From NCBI GenBank assembly GCA_019916065.1, contig CM034243.1, positions 4,588,001-4,652,000 of the forward strand: 64,000 nt of DNA. The letters run 5' to 3'. Below the pieces are notes generated by a model, which was given only the letters and a program-made list of their open reading frames with translations, did not search any database and was not told the origin of the DNA. Position 1 is the stretch's first letter. Each line of letters begins with the position of its first letter. Origin of the DNA: Vitellaria paradoxa (taxonomy: Eukaryota; Streptophyta; Magnoliopsida; Ericales; Sapotaceae). Position numbers and translations under genes: made by a program. Below are positions 50,846 through 61,879 of the stretch, one piece after another.

Positions 50846-51109
50846 CTGGTACGTGGAAGTCCGCAGCCGCTACCCCGTACTAGGGTGCGCACAGGGCGAA
50901 GCACGCTCCAGGACCCGAGCCGGCAACGGCCCTGGAGAGTTAACCAGCTTAGGCAAGCCCTGGCTGACCGGCACGACCGAGAGGAGGCCTTTAGACTCCC
51001 GCCATTACAGCGGTAACCCACCCCCCATGGGGGAGTCGAACCCGGAACCTCGAGAGGCCCAAGCTCTTAAGGCAAGCCCGACTTCCACTCGGCCACCCCC
51101 GAAGGGGCC
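50846..51109 (-). mobile_element. SINE just upstream of the RABD2 promoter
   Basis: A 264-bp GC-rich insertion with a B-box-like GGGTTCGACTCC on the minus strand and a CCATGGGGGG core. A perfect 16-bp duplication, AAAATTTTGTATTCTT, flanks it at 50830-50845 and 51110-51125. It contrasts sharply with its AT-rich flanks. A diverged relative sits at 52880-53070. Confidence 0.85.
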
Positions 51110-51172
51110 AAAATTTTGTATTCTTTGGTTTACTTTGGGGAGGAGAAACAATATATGCTTTATAGATACAAA

Positions 51173-51537
51173 GGGCCGGTTTGACATATTAAAAAATTAT
51201 AAAAAATTTTTTATAAATTTTAAAGTATTTTTTTATTTTTAATTTTTTCGTCATTATTAATTTTAAAAAATTTTAATATTTGCTTAAAAAATCAAAAAAA
51301 TCTAAAAGACAGTTAACAAAATATGTAAATTTTTTATACAATTATATTCTTAATGTCGAAAACTTTCAAACGAGTACCATTATCGCTATTTTTTGTGAAT
51401 TTTTTTAAATCCGTAGGAACGGATTTGAAAAATCGTTTCCGCGGTTTGTTAATTTTTAGAGAAAAAAAGCGCAAAAATTAACCTAAAATCATATTTTATC
51501 TCAATTCATCTTGTTTTTTCTTATTCCAAACGGGGCC
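51173..51537. mobile_element. Tourist/PIF-Harbinger MITE, 365 bp
   Basis: Left end GGGCCGGTTTGACATATT and complement of right end GGCCCCGTTTGGAATAAG are Tourist-like termini. The 3-bp flanks are AAA on both sides. The internal phrase AACGGATTTGAAAAATCGTT links it to the MITE at 29363-29719. Confidence 0.75.
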
Positions 51538-51540
51538 AAA

Positions 51541-52870
51541 GTTATATTTTAAGTGGCTGTTTGACGGAAAAAAATTCTACAAATTTTTAAAAATCTCTAA
51601 AATTATTTAACATATTTGCCTTTTTTCATACTTTGTGAAATTTATGTAAATTTATATATATCTACATATTCTAATAATTTTTTATAAAATCCAATAATTT
51701 TTTTACTAATCCTAATAACATTTTCACAAACTCTAATAATTTTTTTACAAAGTCAAAAACTATTCAACGACTTTTAATAAATTCTGACATAAAACTATTT
51801 AAACGAACAAATAATTCATTAAAAAAGTTTCACTATGTATATCTGAAAAACATAATTTGGTGATTACGTGTTAAACGTTAAAAAGTTATCAAAATCATAT
51901 TTTTTATTATTTTTTTATTATTTTTCGATACCCAAAACATACCTATAGATAGGTTTATAGCTAGTTAGAGAGGCTAACGAGCGAAAATTAATTATATTTT
52001 TGATTTTTGTATATAATCTCGAATTGTAATTATTTTTTACATCTTTATCCATACTTTTTATAAAATTTTCATAATTTATAAAAAATGTAAAACTATTTAT
52101 ATTTTTAAGGGCCATTTAGTAAAGGCGAGAAGTACTTTGATCTTTAATTTTAAAAAATTACTTTTGTACTTCGCATATTTAAAGTTCAAGTAGAAATATT
52201 AAAAAATTTATCAAAAATAATAAAATTTACATCACTAATTGAGTTCCGATTTTAAATAGATATCTATGTTATTTTATTAGAAACTTAATTAGATTCATAA
52301 TTTTAAGTATAATAGATATAAATGTTAGTTTTTAAAGTTGACGGTCTACATTAGTTTTCTTTGTATCGATAATTTGATAAGAGATTAAAAAAAAATAAGA
52401 GAGAGGAAGAGAAATTTTTTAAAAAAAATTAATTATTAAATAAATGTAATTATTTTGACGTATTAGAAAATATATAAAAATAAAAAAAATTATTAATAAA
52501 TTAATTTTTTACTGTACTTATTTTTAATTTTTAAAGTACCATAATTTTTTCCATAATTTTTTAATACAAATTAAAAGTGTGTTTAGAATGGTAAACAATG
52601 AAATAAAGGCTATGTTTGGAGTCAAAATAAAATACTATAAAATTCTACAAATCTTTACAAACATGAATTACGAGATAGTAAAATTTAAATTCTCTACTCA
52701 CTGGACAAAATACGTGACATTAACTTTTACAATTTTATATAATTTTATACAACTCCAAACACACAAAAAATGAGATAATTTATTAATTCATAATTCTTCA
52801 GTAATATAAAAAATGAATAATTTTTAAAAATTTTTTGAAATTCCATTCTCTTTCCTGTTCTTCTTCTAAG
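51541..52870. other. Intergenic AT-rich DNA
   Basis: No gene seen. Contains a partial copy of the common MITE family near 52600-52850 (TTTGGAGTCAAAATAAAATA ... ACTCCAAACACAC followed by a second core) and long A/T runs. Confidence 0.45.
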
Positions 52871-52879
52871 GGTCGGGGA

Positions 52880-53070
52880 GAAATCTGCAGTAGCTATCCA
52901 TGGGTGCGCACTACGTGAAGTCTGTCCTGTGGTCCTAACTGGCAAAGAATCAAGAGAAGATAAACCAATCAGAGCTTGCCCTGGCTGACCGGCTCAGCTA
53001 AAAAAACTGTTAAATGGTCCTCTACAATTAGAAGAAGGATTACACCGGAGAGGAGTAGAATCCAGAATCT
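52880..53070 (-). mobile_element. Degraded SINE related to 50846-51109
   Basis: Shares GGGTGCGCAC, CCCTGGCTGACCGGC and a decayed GAGTAGAATCC B-box region with the well-preserved copy 2 kb away. No target duplication survives. Confidence 0.55.
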
Positions 53071-53199
53071 ATTTGTCCCAACCCTTCAACCCACCATCCG
53101 AACGTACTCAGCTACCCCTTACCCTTACGGGCTTCCTGTTCTTTTTTCACAAATCTTTCGTCCAAATACAACCCCTTCTAAGGGGTGCAATGGTAATTA

Positions 53200-53400
53200 T
53201 TTATGGCTTACCTCCTCTTCTTCCTTCTTCCGCTCTCTCTCTCTCTCTCTCTAAGCTTCTTTGCTGGCGAAGGTTCCAGTTTATACCGGAATACTTGAGA
53301 CGTTCCTCGATCGGAATGACGGAATCACAGTCGTGAATCCAGATTACTAAGTTCCAGTAATCCTCAACTTATTATTTATTTCTTTTCGGGTTCATTTGTA
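53200..53400 (+). other. Possible 5' leader exon of the PPR gene
   Basis: A short GC-balanced block with a (CT)9 tract at 53233-53252 and a six-codon open frame starting ATGACGGAATCACAG near 53317. It resembles a plant 5' UTR and faces the PPR gene 1.9 kb downstream. A 5' UTR intron would be needed to link them, and I could not fix the donor site. Confidence 0.25.
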
Positions 53401-53602
53401 TTTTAATTTCAGCTTCTGTGATAATTTTGCCGAAAGCGCGTAGTACTTGATTTTTATTTTTGTTATTAAGTTTTCCATTGTGATTGTTTGCTCTTATTCA
53501 TGATTGATTTGATGCTTAATCTGAATGACTATGGTTGATCTGCTTTATTAACCCTAAGACACACACACAGATATAAATACATATATGCTCAACACACACT
53601 AG

Positions 53603-54063
53603 CCCTTGTTGGGAGAGTGGAAGGGAGAGACCTTTCAAATTAAAAAAAAAAAAAAAAAAAGAAGGAAGGGAGGGGAAGGAACTAAAGTAAATGGGGGGAA
53701 AAGGGAAGAAATGAAGTCTAATTATTTTTTCTTATTTGGAGAGAGAGAAAGGGGAATGGAGGGAAGAGTAAAAAAAATATTCATTTGTGATAGACATTTG
53801 TGAAAATAATAAATACGTGCGGCAAAAAAGAAAAAAACACACTTTAAAAACTTTTAACACAAAAAAACGTACTTTGAAAACTTTTTACACTCATTCCTCC
53901 AAATTGGGAGTGAAATAAACTTGGTTAATGAAGGTGAATGAAAGTAAATGAGCACTCGTTTACTTTCTTTTATTTCCATTCACTTCCTCCCAAACAACAT
54001 AAATTTTTTCATCTCCTCTCATTTACTTCCTTTCACTACCATTAGCCTCCTCCCAAACAACGG
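53603..54063. mobile_element. MITE with CCNTTGTTTGGGAG termini, 461 bp
   Basis: Left end CCCTTGTTGGGAG and complement of right end CCGTTGTTTGGGAGGAGG are inverted repeats, flanked by CTAG on both sides (53599-53602 and 54064-54067). The interior has GGAAGG/AAGTAAATG-type repeats in both orientations. The superfamily is uncertain because a 4-bp palindromic duplication is unusual. Confidence 0.6.
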
Positions 54064-54569
54064 CTAGGTGCATTTTCTTTTCCATTTTTAATTTTTGTCT
54101 GTTACATGATGTTCTCTTTCACTTTCTATTGTTATGTTATGTTATATTGGTTTTCTCTATTTTTTTCCCTTTAAGTTTCTCTCCTTCCCTCTACCTATAT
54201 CTATTCTATTTTGATATTCGAATTAAATAAGTTATTAGCCATTACACAAGAAAATAGGTGAGAATTTAAAGGACATTTAAGGCATCTAAAATTGTAAATA
54301 GACTTCAAATTGAGGATCCCATTAGTATAGATAAATATATGAAAAGGAATACAAAAGGCATGGACATCATAATTCCTTTCAATCTATTCATATATGTTTG
54401 AACTGTTCAATAATACAAAAAGGCATAATCTTCCATACTGGCCTTTTCCTTTGAGCAATCTACCATCCACCGTTTTTCAAATACTTGCCTCAATTTTTAA
54501 GGGAACAACCAAAGCCATACCAAAATAAGAAAAATCACATTTCAAGATTTGTTGGACCATTCATAATGA

Positions 54570-55080
54570 AAAAACATGTGGCCATGTTAGCGCTATGCTT
54601 GCATGGCCACACCAAGGTGGCGTTGCTTCGGAAATTTCTAGAAGGCTTTACACCATACTAGGCTAGTCTTGTATATTCTAGAACACTCTTGTATATTCTA
54701 GGAAATTCTTGTAAATATGCTTGACGCTTGTAGAGAATTATAGAATAGGTAGGAGGCTTCCTTTGGAAGCTTGCCATGTGAATATTTTAGATATTTTGGT
54801 GGAGGATTCTAGAGCATTAATCTCCACCGTTGGATCAATTAGACCTCCACTGACCTCTCCTGAAAGTTTCTTGACAATTATTAATGATAGAATAGGTATT
54901 TGAATGGAGAAGAAAGAAATATTCTCCAATGTGAAACCATTGATTTCATAGCTATAACTATCGGTATATTAAAATTAATTTCTTTTATGAGGCACTGCCC
55001 TGTGTTTCACCTATTTATAGTTACTGACAATTACTCATCTACTTTCTCACAACATTGATTTCCATAAATTGTGTTTTACA
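54570..55080. other. LTR-like or decayed repeat upstream of the PPR gene
   Basis: Begins near TGTGGCCATGTTAGCG and has repeated TCTTGTATATTCTAG words and CTTCCTTTGGAAGCTTGCC, in the style of short plant Copia LTRs. Ends were not defined and no target duplication was found. Confidence 0.3.
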
Positions 55081-55245
55081 ATGCAGGCTTAGTGGTAAAA
55101 AAAGGCGGAAACATTCAAGCAATAATATCTTCATATTGCAAAGCATAGAGGAATGGATTCATACATTCCCACATGCTCTCTGTTTCATGCTTGCACTGAA
55201 AACTCTCTTGGCTAATTGGCTTTATTAATCTTTGGGTCATAAAAA

Positions 55246-56943
55246 ATGCTCTTAAAATCAAAACTAGCTAAGATTTGCTTGCAGTGGAGCAATCGGAAGA
55301 CTTTGAATTTGTATAGTGAAGGTATTCACCATGTCAATGCAGTGTTTAATTTCTTATGCAGCTCATTCTGCAGCATGACTGAGACACCTAAAACAGATGG
55401 CTTGCCAACCATGACTGAGTCACCTGAGCTTCCGGGGTGGGTTAAATTTTTTGAGAAAGAGAACCCACTTGTTGAAAACCCAGAGGAAGAAGATTTTATG
55501 CTTCCTGCACTTTCCTATTGGACTGACAATCCCAAGCATCAGGATCAAACAACTGATATCAAATGCTTAGTGAGTGATATCATCAATAGTGATGTTGATA
55601 TAGTATGTAAAATTCTCAGAAACTGGTTTCAATCCCCTGATGCTGTTATGCAAGCTCTGAATGGCTGCAGTGTTAATGTATCAGAGAGTTTGGTTGACCA
55701 AATGTTCAAGAGATTCAGCAATGATTGGATTCGGGCTTTTGGGTTTTTCAGTTGGGCAAAAACACAAACGAGTTTCAAGAATTCAGTTGATTTATACAAC
55801 TCCATGGTCGATATATTGGGAAAGTGTAGAAGGTTTGATCTTATGTGGAAATTGATAGGAGAAATGGATCAATTGGAAGGCTATATCACACTGGTCACGA
55901 TGACTAAGGTTTTTAGGAGGCTTGCGAAGGCTTGTAGGTATATAGATGCAATAGACGCATTCAGGAGAATAGATCAATTTGGTGTGAGCAAGAATGTAGG
56001 TGCTATGAATGCGTTGATGGATGCATTAGTGAAGGAGAATAGTGTCGAGCATGCTGAAGAAGTGTACTTGGAGTTCAAGAATTATATATCTCCAACTTCT
56101 CATACTTTCAATATATTGATCCATGGTTGGTGCAAAGCTCGGCAAGTGGAGAAATCTAAGAAAATTATGGGAGAGATGGAAAAACATGGGTTTTCGCCTG
56201 ATGTGATTTCATATACTAGTTTCATTGAAGCTTATTGTCGTGAAAAAGATTTTCGAAAAGTTGATGCAGTTTTACAGGAAATGCAGGAAAAAGGGTGTCC
56301 TCCAAATGCAGTGACTTACACTATTGTAATGCACGCTCTGGGGAAGGCAAAGGAAATGAATAAGGCATTGGAAGTTTTTGAGAAAATGAAGCAGAGTGAT
56401 TGTGTTCCTGATTCTTCATTTTATAGCTCGCTGATTTATATCCTGAGTAATTCTGGAAGGCTTAAGGATGCTTGCGAAGTGTTTGAGGACATGTCAAAGC
56501 AGGGTGTTTGTCCAGATGTGTTGACATATAATACCATGATTACTAATGCTTGTGAGCACTCACATGAAGAGAATGCTCTAAAGCTGCTCCAGGAAATGGA
56601 GAAGAACTGTTGCAAGCCTGATCTTAGAACTTACGCACCTCTGTTGAAAATGTGCTGCAGGAAGAAAAGGATGAAGGTTCTATTTTTCTTGTTAAAACAT
56701 ATGTTTGAAAATGATATTAGTCTTGATCTTGGAACCTATTCTCTTTTGGTTCGTGGGCTATGTAAGAGTGGGAAACTTGAGCATGCTTGCTCATTTTTTG
56801 AAGAAACAGTGTCAAGAGGATTTATTCCCACTGATTGGACATACAAGATGCTGACAAAAGAACTTGAGAAAAAAGGTATGGAAAAAGGAAAACAGAGAAT
56901 TGAAAATTTGATGTTGCAAGCAAAATCACAGAGAAGAATGTAA
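55246..56943 (+). CDS. P-class pentatricopeptide repeat protein, probably mitochondrial
   Basis: A 565-residue intronless gene. P-class PPR proteins bind organellar RNA in a sequence-specific way and help its processing, stability, splicing or translation. The first 24 residues (MLLKSKLAKICLQW...) are basic with no acidic residue, like a mitochondrial presequence. About ten tandem 35-residue repeats run from ~182 to ~545, with typical TYN/SYT-x-LI...C starts and PD/PN endings (for example near 318, 353, 388, 423 and 458). No E, DYW or SMR domain follows, so RNA editing activity is not indicated. Residues 160-210, with the ILGKCRRFDLMW segment, match from memory a conserved plant orthologue group that includes At3g22670. 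A second in-frame ATG at residue 44 would remove the targeting peptide, so the first ATG is preferred. Confidence 0.9.
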   Translation: MLLKSKLAKICLQWSNRKTLNLYSEGIHHVNAVFNFLCSSFCSMTETPKTDGLPTMTESPELPGWVKFFEKENPLVENPEEEDFMLPALSYWTDNPKHQDQTTDIKCLVSDIINSDVDIVCKILRNWFQSPDAVMQALNGCSVNVSESLVDQMFKRFSNDWIRAFGFFSWAKTQTSFKNSVDLYNSMVDILGKCRRFDLMWKLIGEMDQLEGYITLVTMTKVFRRLAKACRYIDAIDAFRRIDQFGVSKNVGAMNALMDALVKENSVEHAEEVYLEFKNYISPTSHTFNILIHGWCKARQVEKSKKIMGEMEKHGFSPDVISYTSFIEAYCREKDFRKVDAVLQEMQEKGCPPNAVTYTIVMHALGKAKEMNKALEVFEKMKQSDCVPDSSFYSSLIYILSNSGRLKDACEVFEDMSKQGVCPDVLTYNTMITNACEHSHEENALKLLQEMEKNCCKPDLRTYAPLLKMCCRKKRMKVLFFLLKHMFENDISLDLGTYSLLVRGLCKSGKLEHACSFFEETVSRGFIPTDWTYKMLTKELEKKGMEKGKQRIENLMLQAKSQRRM

Positions 56944-57260
56944 TTCGTAATGATGGCTTATTCTTGGATTCAGATTGTTTGGTTAACGGGACTGTAGTCA
57001 ATATGTTTTCTGGTGCCTTCTGTAATACATTCTTGCTTGACCTTCCAATCAAGTATGAATGGTTAGAATAGAAAGAACCACTTGAGTTAATTTTTTTTTC
57101 CACCAACTGCAAAGAAGTGATTTTGTTTTTAATTCACTATGAGGAACATCGTACGATGCCCAAAACTAAATGTTGTGAAAGCACGACTCCACAATGTGAT
57201 TGTTAAGTTTCATGGACTTGGAGACCTACAGCTTTAATTATTCCACGAGCTTGAGAATTT
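56944..57260 (+). other. PPR 3' untranslated region (probable)
   Basis: Sequence after the PPR stop codon without an open frame. Nothing else was recognised. Confidence 0.4.
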
Positions 57261-57264
57261 ACGA

Positions 57265-57350
57265 TAAAAATATATGCGCAAGGGGATGATAAAGGCCTTG
57301 GCATTCAGATCTTGATGCAACTGTTGAAAGAAGTTTCGCCTGAACCAAAG
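57265..57350 (+). other. Coding-like orphan segment ending in a GC splice donor
   Basis: Reads GDDKGLGIQILMQLLKEV SPEPK in one frame and ends AAAG|GCAAGT, a good match to the minor GC-AG donor. The frame closes upstream at a TGA near 57251-57253. It joins in phase to the segment at 58910-59023. I do not recognise the protein. It could be an alternative 3' exon of the PPR transcript, an exon of an unannotated small gene, or chance. Confidence 0.3.
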
Positions 57351-57360
57351 GCAAGTTCAT

Positions 57361-58340
57361 TCCTTACTTTGACCTGATTACTTTATGGAACATATATTCT
57401 AGCCTGACAATCGTGACTGGATTGAACTCCTTTCTAAACATAAAAGTTGGGATGAGGGAAATTGAAGTTGCATTTCCAATCTTTGAATTCTTGTGGAAGT
57501 TCATCTAATAAATGAAAATATTTTAATCTTGACCATTGAATGAACTTCCATAAGAATCCATAGGTTGAAAATATAACTTTGACTCCTAAATTTGTATTTC
57601 AACTCCAGAAACCCCCAATTCTAAAAGTTGAGGTATTATGCTTCTATCTGGCAGCTGCGTTTGTAACTATTCACGAGCTTTAGCTAGTATAATCTTGTAT
57701 TTTGTAATTATTCATTCTTAATTTTCTTCTTCCATCGGGATGACTAACTCATTTTATCCCATACTGAATGACGTGAAAGTGTAGTTGCTTGTGTTATATT
57801 CTACTTGAGGAAGCACGTTAGTTATGATTCTTTTTTGGGCTAAGCTCTGTGTATTGAAACCCTTCCATAAAAAAATGATTTAAAGAAAGTTCTTTCACGA
57901 AAGAAGTTCTAAAAGAAAAGAGTGTTTGGTAAAAATAATTGAGTTATACTGAATAATAAGTAATAAATAAAATAAACATATGTAATAAAGAGTAATAGTA
58001 TATATTTTTAATTTGATATGCAAAAGATTTATTTTAAAGGGTTAAAATTGGGGTTTTTGACTTTTTTTTTCTTTCAGAAGTCCATTCCATAGAAGTCATC
58101 TGAGTAGCTTCTCCACGATGGATTTACAATAAATAGGCTTCCGCTAGAAGTCCTTATATGTGAGTTTACCTAGCGGCCAAAAAATGTGAAAAAGTTATTA
58201 CGAAGTCCTTTCTGACTGAAATGCACTTCTAGGAAGTTCTACCAAGTGAGCACTATGTGTTGAAGATTTTCTTCAAATAAGAATAGGTGAGATGGGCTCT
58301 TTCATATGTAGTCAATGAGGTCCGTGCGTCTAATATTGTC
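57361..58340. other. Intergenic or intronic DNA
   Basis: No gene, repeat or motif recognised. The block at about 57840-58260 has GAAGTTCT/AGAAGT words in both orientations, possibly an old MITE. Confidence 0.35.
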
Positions 58341-58345
58341 CTGTA

Positions 58346-58850
58346 GATATGGAGGAATTAATGTTGCATCATGCTTATCTTCTTGAGAGCTCAACCATTA
58401 GCATTCATGGTGGTTCCCACATAAATTTACAAATACTCGAAGTTGTACTTGTGTGCTGGGGCCTCCTATTTTCTCCTGACTCTGTGGATATTTTTGGGCT
58501 GCTGGGGCAGAGTATGCTGACATCAATAATATAATACTAAAAAAAATTCCCACCTCCCAATCCCAAGTCCAGTGGGAATATGGGATGCTTTACTATAAAG
58601 TTTATGCCATATGGAAAGCCCACAGGCAAGTGAATCATGTGTGCATGTGTGAATTGTTTTTAATATTTTGGCTCGATGATTGACCATCCATATGTGCTTT
58701 GGTACAGTCCCTTAACATTATTTTTGCCCTATTGTTTTTCCAATTTTTGCTCCATTTCACGTATAAATTGTACTATTACCTCCACTTGTTACAAATCCGG
58801 TGTCCGCCCTTGTCGGTGACGTGGTCGGGGGCATGGACATAGTTTGCATG
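58346..58850 (+). pseudogene. Partial duplicate of RGGA (end of last intron plus start of last exon)
   Basis: Colinear with 41530-41970. Matching words in order are ATTAGCATTC, GGGGCCTC(T/C)TATTTTCTCCTGA, GGCTGC(T)TGGG(G)CAGA, AAAAAAATTCCCA, ATATGGAAAGCCCA, GTGAATCAT and TGAATTGTTTTTAATA. ACAGTC at the splice acceptor, then GACGTGGTCGGGGGC from the RGG exon, complete the series. The exon part is interrupted and does not encode the RGGA C-terminus. Retention of intron sequence shows a DNA-level duplication, not a retrocopy. Confidence 0.78.
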
Positions 58851-58909
58851 GGTACATTTTATGTTGCGATTTGTGTTAGCTAAATTGGCCTGCAGGGTTT
58901 TTGTTGCAG

Positions 58910-59023
58910 GTTTTGTCAGAAATGAGGAGCATTGCTGCATCTGCCCAGGGTTGTGGGTATTTAGGAGCCCTTGAACTTGCAAAGTCGACCTACCAATCAC
59001 TGCATTCAGAAGAATGGAATTGA
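58910..59023 (+). other. Coding-like orphan segment with stop codon
   Basis: Follows a good acceptor (TTTTTGTTGCAG) and reads 37 codons without interruption, including SIAASAQGCGYLGALELAK and ending HSEEWN, then TGA. Composition looks protein-like, but I do not recognise a family. It is in phase with 57265-57350. The intervening 1.56 kb would be a GC-AG intron containing the RGGA fragment. Confidence 0.35.
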
Positions 59024-59029
59024 TTGTGG

Positions 59030-59600
59030 TCTGAGGGCTGTTGAAGTTGTTCCCTTCCCTCGGTGTGGCGATCCATTAAGCTCAATCGAGATTAATAAAA
59101 GTCACCTCTACCTACCGATGAATCACACACAACGGAAATAAGCCCACAATATTGTTCCGATATTGCTGCGGGAGGTGAACTACTGCAACATCAGAGACAG
59201 AGTCTGGTGGATAATTGGGGGGGGGGGGGGGTGAGCGAGAGAGAATTCATTCTTGTTGAACCAATAGAGAGAGTCCAGCAAAGGGGATGTGTTCTTGCAT
59301 GCAATGAATGTTTATGATAAGTAAAGACAACCCATGTTATGTAATGTCAATAATATTCTTGTATATTTTTCAAATATTTCTACCTGCTGAATGTCAAATG
59401 AATAATGAACCATCTCAATTCAAGCACAATAATCACTCTGCACAAATAAGAAATTTACTGAACTAAAAATAAGCTTAGGTGCAAAACAATTAAGCATTAT
59501 GTTTCTACAACCATCCACGGCCAAGGCCATGTCTTTGAAGAGGGGGGAAAAAAAAGGAAAGAAAAAAGAAAAAGAAAACACCAGTAAGGATTATTTGGAC
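59030..59600. other. Intergenic DNA between convergent genes
   Basis: A run of about 14 G occurs at 59217-59230. The stretch nearest 59600 is probably the RDM1 3' UTR (minus strand). No gene seen. Confidence 0.4.
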
Positions 59601-59606
59601 AACCTT

Positions 59607-61550
59607 TCATAGTTTGGGGAAAATGGGATCAATATAAGCATGGGGCATTGGATCAGAGAGCCATAGCTTTGCTAGGTGATGATGAGAAGTGGTGAGCCGA
59701 TGAACTTCTTCAATCAGCCAAATGCTGGCTTCGGCTTTACAAGGATGAATAACTGTATCCAATGGCCTGTCTTCATCGTCGCCACCGATTCTCGTTTTGT
59801 CCCACTGTTTTACGTGAATATTGGTGAGGTAATGAAGGGGCTGCCCATATAACTGCTTAATGGATTTGGCTAATCCAGTCCATGAGGTAAATGGAATGAC
59901 AGATCCCCGCTGTGTGGGGATTGGAATCTGCTTCATGTAGGCCTGATACATTTGCGCCCGTTCGATCAGTGAGCCTGCATATTGTAAAAAAATAATTTAT
60001 GCAAAGTAGGGTTGTGAGCTAAGAAGCACAGATATGGAATACGAACATAGTATTAGGTACGACACGAATTCGACTATTTTTTTTTTTAAATGAGAATATG
60101 AACATGACAAAAATACAATCAAAGAAACATAATTTTTATTAGGTAAATATGCGAACACGAAGCGTATGCACGCATGCACGCACGTGCACAAAAAAAAAAA
60201 AAAAAAACTAATTCACTAATTCAATATATAATTCACCACATAAAATATTAAAAAATAAGATAATATTTTATAATTTTAGGAGTTTTTAGCTATTCAATTA
60301 TAGGTTTGCTTTATTTGAATAAGGAAAAAAAAAGTATACGTTTTGATGCATCATGTGACGTGCCAACACATCACGGGGTGTCATTGGAATGTGTGTGTCC
60401 AATACGGATACAACATTTATCTTTAATTATCCGTGCTTCATAGGTTGTGACAAAGTAGATAAGTAATTCCCAAATACATATCACGGTGTGTTATTCAAGT
60501 AGGTGTGTCCAGTATAGATATAACATCTATCTTTAAGTATTCGTGCTTTATAGGTTGTGACAAACTAGATACGTAATATTAGGAACACACATAAATAGGT
60601 GGAAACACAAAACAACCAAGAATGCATGAAGGGAACAAAGATGCAATGAGGAGAAATTAACTTCAAAATACCAACAAATATAGCTAGCAAAGAAATTTCT
60701 GGCAACACTAATTTATCTCTTGCTATTGAAAACCATCCTATTCCAAAGTGGCCTTCCATATCAAGAAGCGCAATGCTATATATCACAACAAATTTCACCA
60801 AATATTTTTAGCAGGCGATATGGTTGTTTAAATTGGTAGTTATCTTTCATACGGAAAGAGTGATATTAAATATAAAAAACACAATTAAAATTCAAAACAA
60901 ACAAAAATGAATGACTAACAAAAATAAAGAGCTCTACCATGCTGCCCCGTGCTGTCATTCAATGGGTTTTTATTTCTGTAAAGGAAAGTCAGCAAGTGAG
61001 ACTGCATTCTTTTTCTCTCCAACAACTTTCCCAAGTGAAGAACATTCATTAGTCTCTTAATTTAGAAATCGTAACATAGGTGATTATTCAAATTGACTTA
61101 GAAATCGTAACATAGGTGATTTATTCAAATTATAGACATCTTTTCTTGATAAATCAAATTAAAGACATTTTTTAAAACTCTAGATAAGAATCAGCTCCAA
61201 AGATGAAATGGAAGATCAAATGCCTGTATTATTGTCTTCCCACATAATTGGTTTGGCATAAGCCATGGTGGTTTAAATGATAGAAAAATTTCTCACTAAT
61301 TTATTGAGATTACAGCAATATGTTAAGGCCAGAGTGTAATTAACAAAAACTAGTTAAATAACTAGCAAAGAAAAACCTCACAGGTGATGACAAGAATACC
61401 TTCAGAATTTTCTTCTTTAACAGGCCGTTCAATTGATACATTATTGTTCGACTGCTTGCTTCCCGATCCATCATCATCCCCATCTGAAGAAGAAGATTCA
61501 TCTGATAATATGACATCAACCTGATCAGCCCATGGCATTGACCTCTTCAT
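59607..61550 (-). CDS. RDM1: RDM1, RNA-directed DNA methylation factor
   Basis: Two coding exons, 61400-61550 and 59607-59974, joined GT-AG in frame to give 172 residues (Arabidopsis RDM1 is 163). RDM1 is a plant-specific nuclear protein that dimerises and, with the SNF2 protein DRD1 and the SMC-hinge protein DMS3, forms the DDR complex. That complex brings RNA polymerase V to chromatin for siRNA-guided cytosine methylation; RDM1 also binds methylated single-stranded DNA. Seen here: start [10 protein letters not shown], an acidic Ser/Asp-rich stretch (16-31), then the conserved core from ~52 with [33 protein letters not shown] and a C-terminal DPIFPKL. The core matches the family closely. The ATG lies 11 bp after a good acceptor (CTGCAG), so a 5' UTR intron is likely, with a donor at 63378/63379. 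Confidence 0.93.
60371..60577. repeat. Two-unit ~110-bp tandem repeat in the RDM1 intron
   Basis: ATCACGG(G/T)GTGT, GTGTGTCCA(A/G)TA and GTGCTTCATAGGTTGTGAC-type phrases recur 110 bp apart (60372/60482, 60449/60545). Confidence 0.75.
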
Positions 61551-61879
61551 TGTTGACGGAACTGCAGTTTAGGAGAGAAACAATCATCAATTAGGTACTT
61601 CAATTGTAGAAAATTCTTCAGGCAATTGAAATGACATAGGAGAAGAGAAGAATAAATTATAGAAAAATAATCCTAACTGTCACGTGAGTACACATGAGTG
61701 CACATGCACAAACTCACTTTTGATAGTAAAAAAAAAATTCACAAAAGTGGTTATACATCATGATATTTGTTTCTTCCTATCTATCATCAGTATCAAACCT
61801 TAAAAAAAAATAAAAAAACAAAAATAATTATTATTCAACAAACCAAAAAAAGAAAATGGGCTAACCAGAACCACCCCAC

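Noticed and set aside
60371..60577. Possible regulatory array in the RDM1 intron
   Set aside because: Only two units of an ordinary-looking repeat are present. There is no motif to suggest regulation, so it is listed only as a repeat.
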